Positions 25,900 through 36,509 of a DNA stretch of 64,000 nucleotides are shown here, piece after piece. This DNA is from Cognatundibacterium curvum (GTDB taxonomy: Bacteria > Pseudomonadota > Gammaproteobacteria > Burkholderiales > Burkholderiaceae_D): the NCBI RefSeq assembly GCF_014284235.1, contig NZ_JACOGD010000003.1, positions 124,001-188,000 on the forward strand, given 5' to 3'. How positions within the stretch are numbered: the first letter of the stretch is position 1; every line of letters starts with the position of its first letter. A program made the translations under genes and the position numbers. The notes under the pieces were generated by a model. It was not told the DNA's origin. It saw only the letters and a program-made list of their open reading frames with translations, and ran no database searches.

Positions 25900-25989
25900 A
25901 TGAACTTTTCTTCTTCATCCTTTGCAGTTTTCACTTTAGCAGGCGCGACCCGTCTGCTATCGCTATTGGCATTTCTACTAGTGCGGTAA
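25900..25989 (+). CDS. leuL: Leucine-rich leader peptide of leuA
   Basis: A 29-codon frame beginning MNFSSSSFAVFTLAG with the C-terminal run RLLSLLAFLLVR. Seven codons are Leu and four of these are the rare CTA, clustered at codons 20, 22, 26 and 27. It lies 126 bases upstream of leuA, directly behind a strong promoter. This is the arrangement of ribosome-mediated attenuation, in which stalling on Leu codons under leucine shortage prevents termination. GAGG lies only one base before the ATG, too close to act as a ribosome-binding site, which fits a leaderless start. Confidence 0.78.
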   Translation: MNFSSSSFAVFTLAGATRLLSLLAFLLVR

Positions 25990-26023
25990 CGCGCTAAATC
26001 CCCCCTACCCACAATCCGTGTAT

Positions 26024-26084
26024 TGCCCCGCTCGTGCATATCCTGCAAGGGCAGGCCGGACAATAGGCAAAATCTGCATTTTTC
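26024..26084 (+). promoter_or_regulatory. Candidate leuA attenuator structures
   Basis: Several pairings compete here. TGCCC (26024-26028) can pair with GGGCA (26049-26053). CCTGC (26042-26046) can pair with GCAGG (26051-26055). The same GCAGGCC (26051-26057) can instead pair with GGC (26066-26068) and CTGC (26074-26077), followed by ATTTTTC. The last, imperfect hairpin would be the terminator. The stems are short, so the exact fold is uncertain. Confidence 0.5.
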
Positions 26085-26115
26085 TTATTCAAATTATTCG
26101 CTACTGGAGAGTAAC

Positions 26116-27654
26116 ATGGCTGACAAACTGATCATATTCGATACAACTTTGCGCGACGGTGAGCAATCACCGGGAGCTTCGATGACTAAGGATGAAAAAA
26201 TCCGCATCGCGAAACAGCTGGAGCGACTGAAGGTAGATGTGATCGAAGCTGGTTTTGCAGCAGCTTCTCCTGGTGACTTCGAAGCGATCAAAGCGATTTC
26301 CGCAACGATTAAAGATTCCACGATCTGCTCACTGTCGCGCGCGAATGATCGCGATATTGCACGTGCAGCCGAGGCTTTGCAGGCGGCCCAGCGCAAGCGT
26401 ATCCATACTTTCATCGCAACCTCTCCGCTGCACATGGAAAAGAAGCTGCGTATGTCTCCCGATCAGGTGCTGGAGCAGGCGATACAGGCGGTGCGCTATG
26501 CACGTCAATTTACCGATGATGTGGAGTTCAGTCCTGAAGACGGCAGTCGTTCCGAAATGGATTTTCTGTGCCGTGTGATTGAAGCGGTCATTAAAGAAGG
26601 TGCGACCACGATTAACTTTGCTGACACGGTTGGTTACGGCGTGCCTGAGTTGTACGGCAATATGCTGAAGTCTTTGCGTGAACGCATACCAAATTCCGAT
26701 AAAGCCATCTGGTCTGTGCACTGTCATAACGATCTTGGCATGGCGGTCGCCAATTCCCTGGCAGGTGTGATGATAGGCGGAGCGCGCCAGGTGGAGTGTA
26801 CGATCAATGGTCTGGGTGAGCGCGCTGGCAATACCGCTCTCGAAGAAATTGTGATGGCGGTACGCACCCGTAAAGATTATTTCAATCTCGATTTGGGTAT
26901 CGATGCAAGCCAGATCGTATCGGCTTCTAAGCTGGTGTCGCAGATTACAGGTTTTGCCGTGCAGCCGAATAAGGCCGTGGTGGGTGCCAATGCATTTGCA
27001 CATGCATCGGGTATCCATCAGGACGGTATTTTGAAAGCGCGCGATACTTATGAAATTATGCGTGCCGAAGACGTGGGCTGGAGCGCTAATAAAATTGTAT
27101 TGGGCAAGCTGTCTGGTCGCAATGCGTTCAAACAACGGCTGGAAGAATTGGGTATAGAGCTGGAATCTGAAGCGGAAGTCAATGCAGCGTTTGCGCGCTT
27201 CAAGGAATTGGCGGACCGTAAATCAGAGATTTTCGATGAAGATATTCTGGCGCTGGTCTCGGACGAAGAGCATGCGAATGATAATGAGGCCTTCCATTTT
27301 GTCTCACTGGCTCAGCGTTCAGAAACCGGTGAACTACCGCTTGCCAAGGTAGTCTTTTCGCGTGAAGGCAGTGAAATCAGTTGCGAGGCGAACGGTAATG
27401 GCCCGGTGGATGCGATAGTCAATGCGATTGAGTCTAAAGTCGCAAGCGGAGCTGAATTGCTGCTGTTCTCGGTGAATGCGATCACGACTGGTACGCAGTC
27501 GCAGGGCGAGGTGACGATGCGCCTGTCCAAGTCGGGACGTATCGTTAATGGTGTCGGTGCTGATCCGGATATCGTGGTGGCTTCGGCAAAAGCTTATTTG
27601 TCAGCACTGAATAAGCTGCAATCGAAAACAGAAAAGCTGAACCCTCAGGTCTGA
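26116..27654 (+). CDS. leuA: 2-isopropylmalate synthase
   Basis: Condenses acetyl-CoA with 2-oxoisovalerate, the first committed step to leucine. The 512-residue product has the DRE-TIM motif [16 protein letters not shown] (about 8-23), the metal-binding [16 protein letters not shown] (about 201-216) and the C-terminal LeuA dimer/allosteric domain (about 380-512). ATG 26116 follows GGAG (26106-26109) and matches the family start [12 protein letters not shown]. The frame is open further upstream, but that part lies in the attenuator. Confidence 0.97.
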   Translation: MADKLIIFDTTLRDGEQSPGASMTKDEKIRIAKQLERLKVDVIEAGFAAASPGDFEAIKAISATIKDSTICSLSRANDRDIARAAEALQAAQRKRIHTFIATSPLHMEKKLRMSPDQVLEQAIQAVRYARQFTDDVEFSPEDGSRSEMDFLCRVIEAVIKEGATTINFADTVGYGVPELYGNMLKSLRERIPNSDKAIWSVHCHNDLGMAVANSLAGVMIGGARQVECTINGLGERAGNTALEEIVMAVRTRKDYFNLDLGIDASQIVSASKLVSQITGFAVQPNKAVVGANAFAHASGIHQDGILKARDTYEIMRAEDVGWSANKIVLGKLSGRNAFKQRLEELGIELESEAEVNAAFARFKELADRKSEIFDEDILALVSDEEHANDNEAFHFVSLAQRSETGELPLAKVVFSREGSEISCEANGNGPVDAIVNAIESKVASGAELLLFSVNAITTGTQSQGEVTMRLSKSGRIVNGVGADPDIVVASAKAYLSALNKLQSKTEKLNPQV

Positions 27655-27663
27655 TGCTTGTGC

Positions 27664-27693
27664 TTGTTCAATTATTCGCATTTATGTTATAGT
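27664..27693 (+). promoter_or_regulatory. rpsO promoter
   Basis: TTGTTC (27664-27669), an 18-base spacer and TATAGT (27688-27693), giving a start near 27700 and a leader of about 80 bases before rpsO. Confidence 0.7.
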
Positions 27694-27727
27694 TGCGGGT
27701 CCCGTCATTCCGGCGGGTATTTATTCA

Positions 27728-27765
27728 CGATAGCGGAGGTTGTCTCTGACTCACTTTTGCTATCG
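27728..27765 (+). promoter_or_regulatory. rpsO leader hairpin, possible S15 operator
   Basis: CGATAGC (27728-27734) pairs with GCTATCG (27759-27765), ending 5 bases before the rpsO ribosome-binding site AAAGGA. Ribosomal protein S15 represses its own mRNA through leader structures in several bacteria. The fold differs between groups, so function here is inferred from position. Confidence 0.45.
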
Positions 27766-27781
27766 CATGTAAAGGAAAATT

Positions 27782-28051
27782 ATGTCTATCGTTAAATCCC
27801 AGAAAGCCGCCATCGTTGCGGATAACGCACGTGGTCAGAACGACACTGGCTCTCCAGAAGTTCAAGTTGCTTTGTTGACAGCTCGTATCAACGATCTGAA
27901 CTCCCACTTCAAAGCACACGGTAAAGATCACCATTCCCGTCGCGGTCTGATCATGATGGTTAACCGTCGTAAAAGCCTGCTGTCTTACCTGAAAGGTAAA
28001 GACCTGAACCGTTACCGCGCTCTGATCGAAAAACTCGGTCTGCGTAAGTAA
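27782..28051 (+). CDS. rpsO: 30S ribosomal protein S15
   Basis: Binds 16S rRNA helices 20-22 early in small-subunit assembly. The 89-residue product has normal length and the signature [39 protein letters not shown] in the expected place (about 29-67). AAAGGA precedes the ATG. A strong terminator separates it from pnp. Confidence 0.98.
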   Translation: MSIVKSQKAAIVADNARGQNDTGSPEVQVALLTARINDLNSHFKAHGKDHHSRRGLIMMVNRRKSLLSYLKGKDLNRYRALIEKLGLRK

Positions 28052-28082
28052 TTGTTGCTGTTTCTGGCAAAAAAATTGTAGC

Positions 28083-28117
28083 AAAAAGCCTGCGTCAGAT
28101 GATGTCGCAGGCTTTTT
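28083..28117. terminator. Terminator between rpsO and pnp
   Basis: AAAAAGCCTGCG (28083-28094) pairs with CGCAGGCTTTTT (28106-28117) around an 11-base loop. Confidence 0.94.
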
Positions 28118-28297
28118 GTTTTTGTGGTTTTGATTCTGTGGTACCTGTAGGTCTGCGCAGGTCAAAGCTATACAGATTTGCTCTGCTGCACACGGGATTT
28201 GTGTGTGCTGATGCAAAAAAGGTGGCCCTCAAGGCTGCTTGTGGTGAGGTGAACGACAGCGCCTGAAAATCTGTCGGCAAAATAGAAAGGACACATT

Positions 28298-30436
28298 GTG
28301 TTTAATAAAGTTACTAAAACCTTCCAATACGGCCAACATCAAGTCACCCTGGAAACCGGTGAAATTGCGCGCCAGGCATCCGGCGCTGTGATGGTTTCTA
28401 TCGAAGATACCGTTGTGCTGGCAACCGTCGTTGCTAAAAAAGATGCAAAGCCAGGTCAGGATTTCTTCCCATTGACCGTTGATTACATGGAAAAAAGCTA
28501 CGCAGCTGGCCGTATTCCAGGTGGTTTCTTCAAACGTGAAGGCCGCCCTTCTGAAAAAGAAACACTGACATCCCGTTTGATCGATCGTCCGATTCGTCCG
28601 TTGTTCCCTGAGGGTTACCTGAATGAAGTTCAGGTGATCGTGCATGTACTGTCCGTGAATCCTGAAATCGACCCTGATATCGCTGCGATGATCGGCGCTT
28701 CTGCTGCGATCAGCCTGTCCGGTATTCCTTTTAACGGTCCTCTGGGCGCAGCGCGTGTAGGCTATACAAATGGTCAATACGTTTTGAATCCAACTGCGAC
28801 TCAGTTGAAGACTTCCGAGATGGATCTGGTTGTTGCCGGTACCGAAGCAGCTGTGCTGATGGTGGAATCCGAAGCGCAGCAATTGTCGGAAGAAGTCATG
28901 CTGGGCGCGGTTGTGTATGGCCACGAACAAATGAAAGTCGTGATCGATGCGATACATGAGCTGGTACGTGATGCTGGTAAGCCTGAAGTGCAGTGGGCGC
29001 CGGCAGCTAAAAATGAGGCGCTGATCGCTGCGGTGACTGCAGTTGCTGAGCCACTGTTGCGCGCTGCGTATCAGACTAAAGAAAAGCAAGCACGTACTGA
29101 GCAGCTGAAATCTGCAAGTGCTGCTGTTGCTGCTGCGTTGGCAGAGCAGACTGCTGCTGCCAGTGTGGATGCGCCGGATTCCGCTGAAGTTGGCAATATC
29201 TTGTTTGATCTGGAAGCAAAAATTGTACGTTCCCAGATCCTGGAAGGTGAGCCACGTATCGATGGCCGTGATACCCGCACTGTGCGTCCTATCAGCATCA
29301 GTACTGGCGTATTGCCACGTACCCATGGTACTGCTTTGTTCACACGTGGTGAAACACAGGCGCTGGTGATTGCGACGCTGGGTACTGCACGTGACGAACA
29401 AAAGATTGATGCTTTGATGGGCGAATACTCTGACCGCTTCATGCTGCATTACAACATGCCTCCATTCGCAACTGGCGAAACTGGCCGTGTTGGTACGCCT
29501 AAGCGCCGTGAAATCGGCCATGGCCGTCTGGCTAAGCGCGCATTGCAGGCTGCATTGCCTGATCCTGAAGATTTCAGCTACTCCGTACGTCTGGTGTCTG
29601 AAATTACAGAGTCCAATGGTTCTTCCTCCATGGCGTCGGTATGCGGTGGCTGTCTGGCACTGATGGATGCGGGTGTGCCTATGAAAGCCCACGTCGCCGG
29701 TATCGCGATGGGCCTGATCAAAGAAGGCAATAAATTTGCGGTCTTGACAGACATTCTGGGCGATGAAGATCATCTGGGTGATATGGACTTTAAAGTGGCA
29801 GGTACTGCTGCCGGTATCACTGCCTTGCAGATGGATATCAAAATCCAGGGCATCACCAAGGAAATCATGCAGGTCGCTTTGGCTCAGGCTAAGGAAGGCC
29901 GTATCCATATCCTGGGTAAGATGCAGGAAGCTGTGCCAACCGGTAAGACAGAATTGTCTGACTTTGCGCCGCGTCTGATCACTATCAAGATCAATCCTGA
30001 AAAAATCCGTGACGTCATCGGTAAGGGTGGTGCAGTGATCCGCGCCTTGACTGAAGAAACTGGTACGCAGATCGACATCAGTGATGAAGGTGTGGTCACT
30101 ATCGCTTCTGTAGATGCTGCTGCAGGCCAGGAAGCTAAACGCCGCATTGAAGAGCTGACTGCTGAAGTTGAAGTAGGCAAGGTCTATGAAGGTACAGTGT
30201 TGAAATTGCTGGACTTCGGTGCCATCGTTCAGATCATGCCAGGTAAAGATGGCTTGCTGCACATCAGCCAGATCGCAAATGAGCGCGTGAATGCAGTCGC
30301 TGACTACCTGAAAGAAGGTCAGCAAGTGCGCGTAAAAGTGCTGGAAACAGATGACCGCGGCCGCTTTAAGCTGTCGATGAAAGCAGCGGTGGCTGAAGGT
30401 GCTGATGTTCAGCAGCAACAACAGCAACAACAGTAA
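28298..30436 (+). CDS. pnp: Polyribonucleotide nucleotidyltransferase (PNPase)
   Basis: 3'-to-5' phosphorolytic exoribonuclease of the degradosome. The 712-residue product has two RNase PH domains (about 10-145 and 310-460), a central helical linker (about 235-305, Ala-rich), a KH domain (about 555-615, with [17 protein letters not shown]) and an S1 domain (about 620-690, with [26 protein letters not shown]). Start is GTG at 28298 with GAAAGG 7 bases before it. The C-terminus is an unusual run of eight Gln encoded by CAG/CAA. It is probably autoregulated through its roughly 200-base leader. Confidence 0.98.
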   Translation: MFNKVTKTFQYGQHQVTLETGEIARQASGAVMVSIEDTVVLATVVAKKDAKPGQDFFPLTVDYMEKSYAAGRIPGGFFKREGRPSEKETLTSRLIDRPIRPLFPEGYLNEVQVIVHVLSVNPEIDPDIAAMIGASAAISLSGIPFNGPLGAARVGYTNGQYVLNPTATQLKTSEMDLVVAGTEAAVLMVESEAQQLSEEVMLGAVVYGHEQMKVVIDAIHELVRDAGKPEVQWAPAAKNEALIAAVTAVAEPLLRAAYQTKEKQARTEQLKSASAAVAAALAEQTAAASVDAPDSAEVGNILFDLEAKIVRSQILEGEPRIDGRDTRTVRPISISTGVLPRTHGTALFTRGETQALVIATLGTARDEQKIDALMGEYSDRFMLHYNMPPFATGETGRVGTPKRREIGHGRLAKRALQAALPDPEDFSYSVRLVSEITESNGSSSMASVCGGCLALMDAGVPMKAHVAGIAMGLIKEGNKFAVLTDILGDEDHLGDMDFKVAGTAAGITALQMDIKIQGITKEIMQVALAQAKEGRIHILGKMQEAVPTGKTELSDFAPRLITIKINPEKIRDVIGKGGAVIRALTEETGTQIDISDEGVVTIASVDAAAGQEAKRRIEELTAEVEVGKVYEGTVLKLLDFGAIVQIMPGKDGLLHISQIANERVNAVADYLKEGQQVRVKVLETDDRGRFKLSMKAAVAEGADVQQQQQQQQ

Positions 30437-30467
30437 TAGTAATCATCGGCGTTAGCTGAGATTGTGG

Positions 30468-30497
30468 AAAACGCCCGTATCATTGCGGGCGTTTTTT
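30468..30497. terminator. Terminator after pnp
   Basis: AAAACGCCCG and CGGGCGTTTTTT form a stem around an 8-base loop. Confidence 0.94.
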
Positions 30498-30622
30498 ATT
30501 GGGGCTTACAAAAATTTTTGGGCAAGGTGGAATGATAAGCTGATGCAGGATGCGTGACATGCAGTCATAGCGCTGCTCAGCCACCTGTGTGTTGAATTGG
30601 TATGTGAAATAGTTGGAGGTAC

Positions 30623-31606
30623 ATGATGCGTGCGATAGAGATGCGTGGTTTTGGTGGTCCGGAGGTGTTGCAACTTTGTGAGCGCGACATGCCTGTGCCG
30701 GGCCCGGGTGAGATATTGATACGGGTTAGCGCGGCAGGTGTGAACCGCCCTGATGTGCTGCAGCGTATGGGGCTTTATCCGGTGCCGCCTGGTGCTTCTG
30801 ATTTGCCAGGCCTGGAAGTGGCTGGCGAGATTGTGGCTGGTGATATGACTGGCAGTGAATTGCGTATTGGTGATGCGGTGTGCGCTCTGGTGCAGGGTGG
30901 GGGCTATGCTGAATATTGCGTCGCGCCGCTGGCGCAGTGTCTGCCTGTGCCACAAGGATTGTCTATGCTGGAAGCGGCATCGCTGCCGGAAACTTACTTT
31001 ACTGTCTGGAGTAATGTCTTTGACCGTGCGCGTCTGCTGCCTGGAGAGAGTTTGCTGGTGCAGGGTGGGGCATCCGGTATAGGTGTGGCGGCGGTACAAC
31101 TGGCGCGCGCAATGGGTAACCGGGTCTTTGCGACTGCCGGTTCGGATGAAAAATGCCGTGCAGTTGAGGTGCTGGGTGCGGAGCGCTGCATTAACTACAA
31201 AACCGAGGACTTTGTGCAGGTAGTGCGTGAGCTGACCGCTAACCGGGGTGTGGACGTGGTGTTAGATATGGTGGCCGGTGATTATCTGCCGCGTGAAATG
31301 CAATGTCTGGCGGATGACGGGCGGATAGCGATCATTGCATTGCTGGGTGGAGCTAAGGCGCAAATCGATCTGGGGCAGGTATTGCGCAGAAGGTTGACAA
31401 TCACTGGGTCCACGCTGAGGCCGCGTTCCGTGCAGTTTAAGCGTGACATCACTGCACAACTCAAAGAAAAGGTCTGGCCGTTGCTGGAAAAAAGGCAAAT
31501 TCAGCCCGTGATTCATACGGTACTCCCTTTGCAGGCGGCAGCCCAGGCACATGCATTGATGGAGTCCGGGCAGCATATTGGTAAGATAGTTTTGCAGCTT
31601 GATTGA
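30623..31606 (+). CDS. NAD(P)H-quinone oxidoreductase, PIG3-type
   Basis: Zinc-independent medium-chain dehydrogenase/reductase of 327 residues. It has the GroES-like N-domain with [25 protein letters not shown] (about 29-53), GLEVAGEIV (about 62-70), and the nucleotide-binding [21 protein letters not shown] (about 144-164). The NRPDxLQRxGxYPxPPGAS segment is typical of the PIG3 quinone oxidoreductase subgroup. Catalytic zinc-binding cysteines are absent. TTGGAGG precedes the ATG pair at 30623/30626. It sits between the pnp terminator and the tpiA promoter. Confidence 0.9.
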   Translation: MMRAIEMRGFGGPEVLQLCERDMPVPGPGEILIRVSAAGVNRPDVLQRMGLYPVPPGASDLPGLEVAGEIVAGDMTGSELRIGDAVCALVQGGGYAEYCVAPLAQCLPVPQGLSMLEAASLPETYFTVWSNVFDRARLLPGESLLVQGGASGIGVAAVQLARAMGNRVFATAGSDEKCRAVEVLGAERCINYKTEDFVQVVRELTANRGVDVVLDMVAGDYLPREMQCLADDGRIAIIALLGGAKAQIDLGQVLRRRLTITGSTLRPRSVQFKRDITAQLKEKVWPLLEKRQIQPVIHTVLPLQAAAQAHALMESGQHIGKIVLQLD

Positions 31607-31668
31607 ATTTGCCTGTGTTGGTGTTTTATTTAAGCTTGAAACTTGTTGGATAGTGCAGGGCTTGTGGT

Positions 31669-31697
31669 TTGACCACACTTGTTCCGCGGGATACAAT
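31669..31697 (+). promoter_or_regulatory. tpiA promoter
   Basis: TTGACC (31669-31674), a 17-base spacer and TACAAT (31692-31697). The start near 31704 fits the ATG at 31725 and rules out the longer in-frame extension to 31599. Confidence 0.85.
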
Positions 31698-31724
31698 AGA
31701 CGGTTATTTACATTGAAACTGACT

Positions 31725-32477
31725 ATGCGACGCACTCTTATAGCTGGTAACTGGAAAATGAATGGCAGCTTTGCTGCTAACCGCTCCTTACTTACTGAAA
31801 TCGTAGCTGGTTTGCCAGCTTCCTCGTCGGCAGATGTGCTGGTTTGTGCGCCTGCTCCTTATCTGGCGCAATGCGCTGATGTGCTGGCTGCTTCGCCAGT
31901 CGCCTGGGGTGCGCAGGATCTGTCTGTGCATGCACAGGGTGCGTACACAGGTGAAGTGTCTGCTGCGATGTTGCTGGATTGTGGTTGTCGTTACGTGATC
32001 GTCGGACACTCAGAGCGCCGTGCATATCATGCGGAATCGGATCAACTGGTCGCGCAGAAGGCGTTGCGCGCCGTTGAGGCGGGCTTGAAGCCCGTGGTTT
32101 GCGTGGGCGAAACGCTGGAGCAGCGTGAGGGTGGCCAGACGAATCAGGTGGTGGGGGCGCAGCTTGATGCGGTGCTGGCTTTGCTGACGGTTGAGCAGTT
32201 GCGCAATATTGTGGTTGCGTATGAGCCAGTGTGGGCAATTGGTACTGGCAAAACCGCGACACCCCAAATGGCGCAGGATGTGCATGCTTTCCTGCGTCAG
32301 CAGATTGCTGCAAAAGACCAGGAGTTGGGTGTGTCTGTGCAAATTTTGTATGGTGGCAGTATGAAGCCGGATAATGCGGCTGAGTTGCTTTCAATGGCAG
32401 ATATTGATGGCGGCTTGATTGGTGGTGCAGCGCTGAAATCGGCGGATTTCCTCGCTATTGTCGGTGCAGTGAAGTAA
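31725..32477 (+). CDS. tpiA: Triose-phosphate isomerase
   Basis: Interconverts dihydroxyacetone phosphate and glyceraldehyde 3-phosphate. The 250-residue product has the substrate-binding GNWKMNG (about 9-15), the catalytic His in VIVGHSERR (about 91-99), the catalytic Glu in [12 protein letters not shown] (about 165-176) and the phosphate loop [11 protein letters not shown] (about 206-216). ATG 31725 is selected by family length and promoter. secG follows 39 bases later. Confidence 0.97.
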   Translation: MRRTLIAGNWKMNGSFAANRSLLTEIVAGLPASSSADVLVCAPAPYLAQCADVLAASPVAWGAQDLSVHAQGAYTGEVSAAMLLDCGCRYVIVGHSERRAYHAESDQLVAQKALRAVEAGLKPVVCVGETLEQREGGQTNQVVGAQLDAVLALLTVEQLRNIVVAYEPVWAIGTGKTATPQMAQDVHAFLRQQIAAKDQELGVSVQILYGGSMKPDNAAELLSMADIDGGLIGGAALKSADFLAIVGAVK

Positions 32478-32516
32478 TTGCGAATTTGGATATTTAATCT
32501 TTCTTGGGTGTTTTGA

Positions 32517-32876
32517 ATGCAAACTTTTTTTACGTTGATCGTTGTGGTGCAAGTGGTTTCGGCGTTGGCTATTATCGGTCTGGTGCTGCTGCAGCACGGT
32601 AAAGGTGCTGATATGGGTGCTTCTTTCGGTTCCGGTGCTTCGGGTAGTTTGTTTGGCGCGACTGGTTCTTCCAATTTCCTGTCCCGTTCGACGGGTATCG
32701 CTGCTGCAATTTTCTTTTCTGCGACGCTGGCATTGGCGGTAGTGGGTGGCAAAGCTAAAGTTAGTGGTGGTGTGATGGATAATTTGCCTGCGTCGGCTGC
32801 GCCGGCCAGTGCGGCAGTATCCGCTGTGCCAGCCTCTGCGCCTGCTGATACGCAATCGAATCAAATCCCAAAATAA
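32517..32876 (+). CDS. secG: SecG, preprotein translocase subunit
   Basis: Small partner of SecYE that assists SecA-driven export. The 119-residue product has two membrane helices (about 4-24 and 54-74) flanking the conserved cytoplasmic loop LLQHGKGADMGASFGSGASGSLFGATGSSNFLSRST (residues about 24-59 as a region). An Ala/Pro/Ser tail (about 85-119) follows. The ribosome-binding site is weak. The tpiA-secG-tRNA-Leu-nuo order is typical in proteobacteria. Confidence 0.95.
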   Translation: MQTFFTLIVVVQVVSALAIIGLVLLQHGKGADMGASFGSGASGSLFGATGSSNFLSRSTGIAAAIFFSATLALAVVGGKAKVSGGVMDNLPASAAPASAAVSAVPASAPADTQSNQIPK

Positions 32877-33027
32877 GTTGTGCAGGGCAGAGTGGCCTGG
32901 CTGTAGTGGGACTTAGTTTTGGGTGTTGAAGATACCTGAATGTTTGGCCTCCATAGTTTGAGTTGACTCTGCTGTGTATTTAATTTGTTGCTCAGCAAAA
33001 AAACTTTGATTTTATGCCCTTTGTGCG

Positions 33028-33056
33028 TTGAACAATGGGTGTGGAAGTAGTAGAAT
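33028..33056 (+). promoter_or_regulatory. tRNA-Leu (and probably nuo) promoter
   Basis: TTGAAC (33028-33033), a 17-base spacer and TAGAAT (33051-33056), 11 bases before the tRNA. No terminator follows the tRNA, so the transcript may continue into nuoA. Confidence 0.75.
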
Positions 33057-33067
33057 GCTGGGCTTAG

Positions 33068-33152
33068 GCCGACGTGGTGAAATTGGTAGACACGCTATCT
33101 TGAGGGGGTAGTGGCGCAAGCTGTACGAGTTCGAGTCTCGTCGTCGGCACCA
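33068..33152 (+). tRNA. tRNA-Leu (GAG)
   Basis: An 85-base type II tRNA with acceptor GCCGACG/CGTCGGC, a long variable arm and encoded CCA. The anticodon loop around CTTGAGG gives GAG. Confidence 0.96.
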
Positions 33153-33264
33153 AGCAAAAAGTCAGATTTTCTTTCCTGGCTTTGTCGAGGAAGTGGTTGT
33201 GGGTTTGAAGTCTCTTTCAAAATGCAATTCGCTTCATATGGCGTTCAATTACAGGTAGCCTAAC

Positions 33265-33624
33265 GTGAACCTCGAAAATTATTTCCCAGTTCTTCTATTT
33301 ATTCTGGTTGGCATCGGTGTTGGTGTGTTGCCGCAATTATTGGGTCGCATTCTTGCTCCTTATAAGCCAGATTCCCAAAAAACATCCGCCTATGAGTGCG
33401 GCTTCGAGGCATTCGAAGATGCGCGCATGAAGTTTGATGTGCGCTACTACCTGATTGCTATTCTTTTTATTCTGTTTGATCTTGAGACTGCGTTCTTCTT
33501 CCCGTGGGGAGTGGCAATGCGTGATCTGGGCTGGCCAGGTTTCCTGATCATGCTGGGTTTTGTCTTGGAATTTGCAGTTGGATTCTGGTACATCTGGAAA
33601 AAAGGCGCTCTGGATTGGGAGTGA
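33265..33624 (+). CDS. nuoA: NADH-quinone oxidoreductase subunit A
   Basis: Membrane subunit of complex I. The 119-residue product has three helices (about 6-28, 64-85 and 92-113) and the conserved loop [25 protein letters not shown] (about 41-65). Start is GTG at 33265 with AGGT upstream. It heads the 14-gene nuo operon, 112 bases after tRNA-Leu. Confidence 0.97.
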   Translation: MNLENYFPVLLFILVGIGVGVLPQLLGRILAPYKPDSQKTSAYECGFEAFEDARMKFDVRYYLIAILFILFDLETAFFFPWGVAMRDLGWPGFLIMLGFVLEFAVGFWYIWKKGALDWE

Positions 33625-33630
33625 TGGATT

Positions 33631-34107
33631 ATGGCAATTGATGGTGTGTTGAATGAAGGCTTCGTTACGACGACTGCCGATAAGCTGATTAACTGGACTC
33701 GTACCGGGTCTATGTGGCCGATGACTTTTGGTCTGGCTTGCTGCGCGGTTGAGATGATGCATGCTGGCGCTTCCAGGTATGACCTGGATCGCTTTGGTGT
33801 GGTGTTTCGTCCGTCGCCACGTCAGTCTGACGTCATGATTGTTGCTGGTACGCTGTGCAATAAAATGGCGCCTGCGCTGCGCAAAGTTTATGATCAGATG
33901 GCTGAGCCGCGCTGGGTAATCTCTATGGGTTCCTGCGCTAACGGTGGTGGTTATTATCACTATTCGTACTCAGTTGTGCGTGGTTGTGATCGTATCGTGC
34001 CTGTTGATATTTATGTTCCGGGCTGCCCACCGACTGCTGAGGCGCTGATGTACGGCATCATCCAGTTGCAGAATAAGATCAAACGTACCAATACTATCGC
34101 GCGTTGA
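33631..34107 (+). CDS. nuoB: NADH-quinone oxidoreductase subunit B
   Basis: Peripheral-arm subunit carrying the terminal [4Fe-4S] cluster N2, next to the quinone site. The 158-residue product has the cluster ligands in [10 protein letters not shown] (about 34-43), GSCANGGG and GCPPT (about 101-108 and 130-134). It begins 6 bases after nuoA. Confidence 0.98.
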   Translation: MAIDGVLNEGFVTTTADKLINWTRTGSMWPMTFGLACCAVEMMHAGASRYDLDRFGVVFRPSPRQSDVMIVAGTLCNKMAPALRKVYDQMAEPRWVISMGSCANGGGYYHYSYSVVRGCDRIVPVDIYVPGCPPTAEALMYGIIQLQNKIKRTNTIAR

Positions 34108-34136
34108 GCGATAGGTTGCTGAGGCATTCGTAAATT

Positions 34137-34733
34137 ATGACAACCAAATTAGAGAAACTTGAGGCTGCTGTACAGGCTGTCTTGGGTGAGCGCATCGTTC
34201 AGTCGAAAAATGCGCTGGGTGAGTTGACTATCGTTGTTGCGGCTGCAGACTATCTGCAGGTAATGCGTGATCTGCGTGATCACGCAGATACGCATTTTGA
34301 AGAGTTGATTGACCTGTGTGGTGTTGATTATTCCACCTACGGTGACGGTGCTTGGGATGGGCTGCGTTATGCAGTCGTATCCCATTTGCTGTCTGTGAAG
34401 CATAACTGGCGCTTGCGTGTGCGTGTGTTCGCTACGGATGACGAGATGCCAGTAGTTGCTTCACTGATTGATGTGTGGAACGCGGCTAACTGGTATGAGC
34501 GTGAAGCTTTCGATTTGTACGGTATTTTGTTTGATGGCCACAATGATTTGCGCCGCATTCTGACTGATTATGGATTTATCGGTCATCCGTTCCGTAAAGA
34601 TTTCCCTGTTTCCGGATATGTTGAGATGCGCTATGACGCTGAACAAAAGCGCGTGGTCTATCAGCCTGTCACCATTGAACCCCGCGAAAATACACCACGT
34701 ATTATTCGTGAAGAAAATTACGGGATGAAATAA
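34137..34733 (+). CDS. nuoC: NADH-quinone oxidoreductase subunit C
   Basis: 30-kDa type peripheral subunit. The 198-residue product has the signature [38 protein letters not shown] in its second half (about 121-158) and the conserved end PR(I)IREENYGMK. It is a separate gene, not fused to nuoD as in enterobacteria. Its stop overlaps the nuoD ATG by one base. Confidence 0.97.
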   Translation: MTTKLEKLEAAVQAVLGERIVQSKNALGELTIVVAAADYLQVMRDLRDHADTHFEELIDLCGVDYSTYGDGAWDGLRYAVVSHLLSVKHNWRLRVRVFATDDEMPVVASLIDVWNAANWYEREAFDLYGILFDGHNDLRRILTDYGFIGHPFRKDFPVSGYVEMRYDAEQKRVVYQPVTIEPRENTPRIIREENYGMK

Positions 34734-35986
34734 TGGCTGAAATTAAGAATTACACCCTGAACTTTGGTCCTCAGCATCCTGCTGCGCACGGTGTGTTGCG
34801 TCTGGTGCTGGAGTTGGATGGTGAAGTAATCCAGCGTGCTGATCCGCACATCGGTTTGCTGCATCGCGCGACAGAAAAGTTAGCTGAACAAAAAACCTTC
34901 CTGCAGTCCGTACCTTACATGGATCGCCTCGATTACGTATCCATGATGTGTAACGAGCATGCCTATGTGATGGCGATAGAAAAAATGCTGGGCCTGGAAG
35001 TGCCTTTGCGTGCGCAGTACATCCGCGTCATGTTCGATGAAATTACGCGTTTGCTGAATCATCTGTTGTGGATAGGCGCGCATGCGCTGGACGTGGGTGC
35101 GATGGCGGTGTTCCTGTACGCTTTCCGTGAACGTGAAGATTTGATGGATTGCTACGAAGCGGTATCCGGTGCACGTTTGCATGCGGCTTACTACCGCCCT
35201 GGTGGTGTGTATCGTGATCTGCCGGATCAGATGCCTCAGTTCACGACCTCTGCGTTGAAAAACGAAAAAGCAATGCGTCAGATGAACGAGAACCGTCAAG
35301 GCTCGTTACTGGACTTTATTGAAGACTTCACTAACCGTTTCCCTGGTTACGTCGACGAATACGAAACTCTGCTGACTGATAACCGCATCTGGAAGCAGCG
35401 TCTGGTTGGCGTCGGTGTGGTGTCGCCTGAGCGTGCACTGGCTATGGGTTTCACAGGTGCGATGTTGCGCGGTTCCGGTATTGAATGGGATCTGCGTAAG
35501 AAGCAACCGTACGAAGTTTACGACCTGCTTGATTTTGATATTGCTGTCGGCGTCAATGGTGACTGCTATGACCGCTATCTGGTGCGCGTCGAAGAAATGC
35601 GTCAGTCTAACCGCATCATCAAGCAATGCGTGGAATGGCTGCGTAATAATCCAGGTCCTGTGATCACCAATAATCATAAAGTGGCTCCGCCTGCACGTGT
35701 GAACATGAAGTCGAATATGGAAGAACTGATCCATCACTTCAAATTGTTCACTGAAGGCTTCCATGTTCCTGCTGGCGAAGCGTATGCAGCAGTTGAGCAT
35801 CCAAAAGGTGAGTTCGGTATTTATCTGATGTCTGATGGTGCGAATAAGCCTTACCGGTTGAAGATCCGTGCTCCTGGCTATGCGCATTTGCAAGGTCTGG
35901 ATGAAATGGCGAAGGGACACATGATTGCTGATGCGGTGACCATTATTGGTACTCAGGATATTGTGTTTGGTGAGATTGATAGATAA
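34733..35986 (+). CDS. nuoD: NADH-quinone oxidoreductase subunit D
   Basis: 49-kDa type subunit forming the quinone-binding cavity with NuoB. The 417-residue product has [22 protein letters not shown] (about 10-31) and the C-terminal [16 protein letters not shown] end (here [11 protein letters not shown]). Length is normal, and it is translationally coupled to nuoC (TAATG). Confidence 0.98.
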   Translation: MAEIKNYTLNFGPQHPAAHGVLRLVLELDGEVIQRADPHIGLLHRATEKLAEQKTFLQSVPYMDRLDYVSMMCNEHAYVMAIEKMLGLEVPLRAQYIRVMFDEITRLLNHLLWIGAHALDVGAMAVFLYAFREREDLMDCYEAVSGARLHAAYYRPGGVYRDLPDQMPQFTTSALKNEKAMRQMNENRQGSLLDFIEDFTNRFPGYVDEYETLLTDNRIWKQRLVGVGVVSPERALAMGFTGAMLRGSGIEWDLRKKQPYEVYDLLDFDIAVGVNGDCYDRYLVRVEEMRQSNRIIKQCVEWLRNNPGPVITNNHKVAPPARVNMKSNMEELIHHFKLFTEGFHVPAGEAYAAVEHPKGEFGIYLMSDGANKPYRLKIRAPGYAHLQGLDEMAKGHMIADAVTIIGTQDIVFGEIDR

Positions 35987-36020
35987 AGACGTTGGTTGAC
36001 GTTGATTCGAGGCATGGGCT

Positions 36021-36509
36021 ATGGTGTTATCAGAGCAGGCATTTAAAAAAATTGATCGTGAACTGGCAAAGTTCCCGGCTGACCAGCGTCAATCCGCTGT
36101 GATGGCGGCATTGGCTATTGCTCAAGACGAAACGGGATGGGTTTCCCCTGAAGTGATGCAGACCCTGGCAGACTACATTGGTATGCCAGCTGTCGCCGTT
36201 CAGGAAGTGGCCACCTTCTACAACATGTACAACACGAAACCGGTTGGCAAGTTCAAGATTTCTGTGTGTACCAATCTTCCTTGCGCCTTGTCTGGCGGTG
36301 AGCGCGCAGCGCATCACCTGAAGCAAAAACTGGGTCTCGATTACAAAGAGACCAGTGCTGACGGACAGTTTACGCTGGTTGAAGGTGAGTGCATGGGCGC
36401 TTGCGGCGATGCACCGGTTATGCTTGTGAATAACAAGCGTATGTGCAGCTTCATGTCGAACGACAAAATCGACCATCTGGTTAATGAATTGAAAGAGGCA
36501 GGTAAATAA
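36021..36509 (+). CDS. nuoE: NADH-quinone oxidoreductase subunit E
   Basis: 24-kDa subunit with the [2Fe-2S] cluster N1a. The 162-residue product shows the four ligands in CTNLPC (about 88-93) and CMGACGDAP (about 124-132). Its stop overlaps the nuoF start by one base. Confidence 0.97.
   Translation: MVLSEQAFKKIDRELAKFPADQRQSAVMAALAIAQDETGWVSPEVMQTLADYIGMPAVAVQEVATFYNMYNTKPVGKFKISVCTNLPCALSGGERAAHHLKQKLGLDYKETSADGQFTLVEGECMGACGDAPVMLVNNKRMCSFMSNDKIDHLVNELKEAGK

Noticed and set aside
28229-30430. A 733-codon reading frame on the strand opposite pnp
   Set aside because: It is His/Cys/Phe-rich with no domain, exactly antisense to a clear PNPase gene with strong codon bias; a shadow frame.
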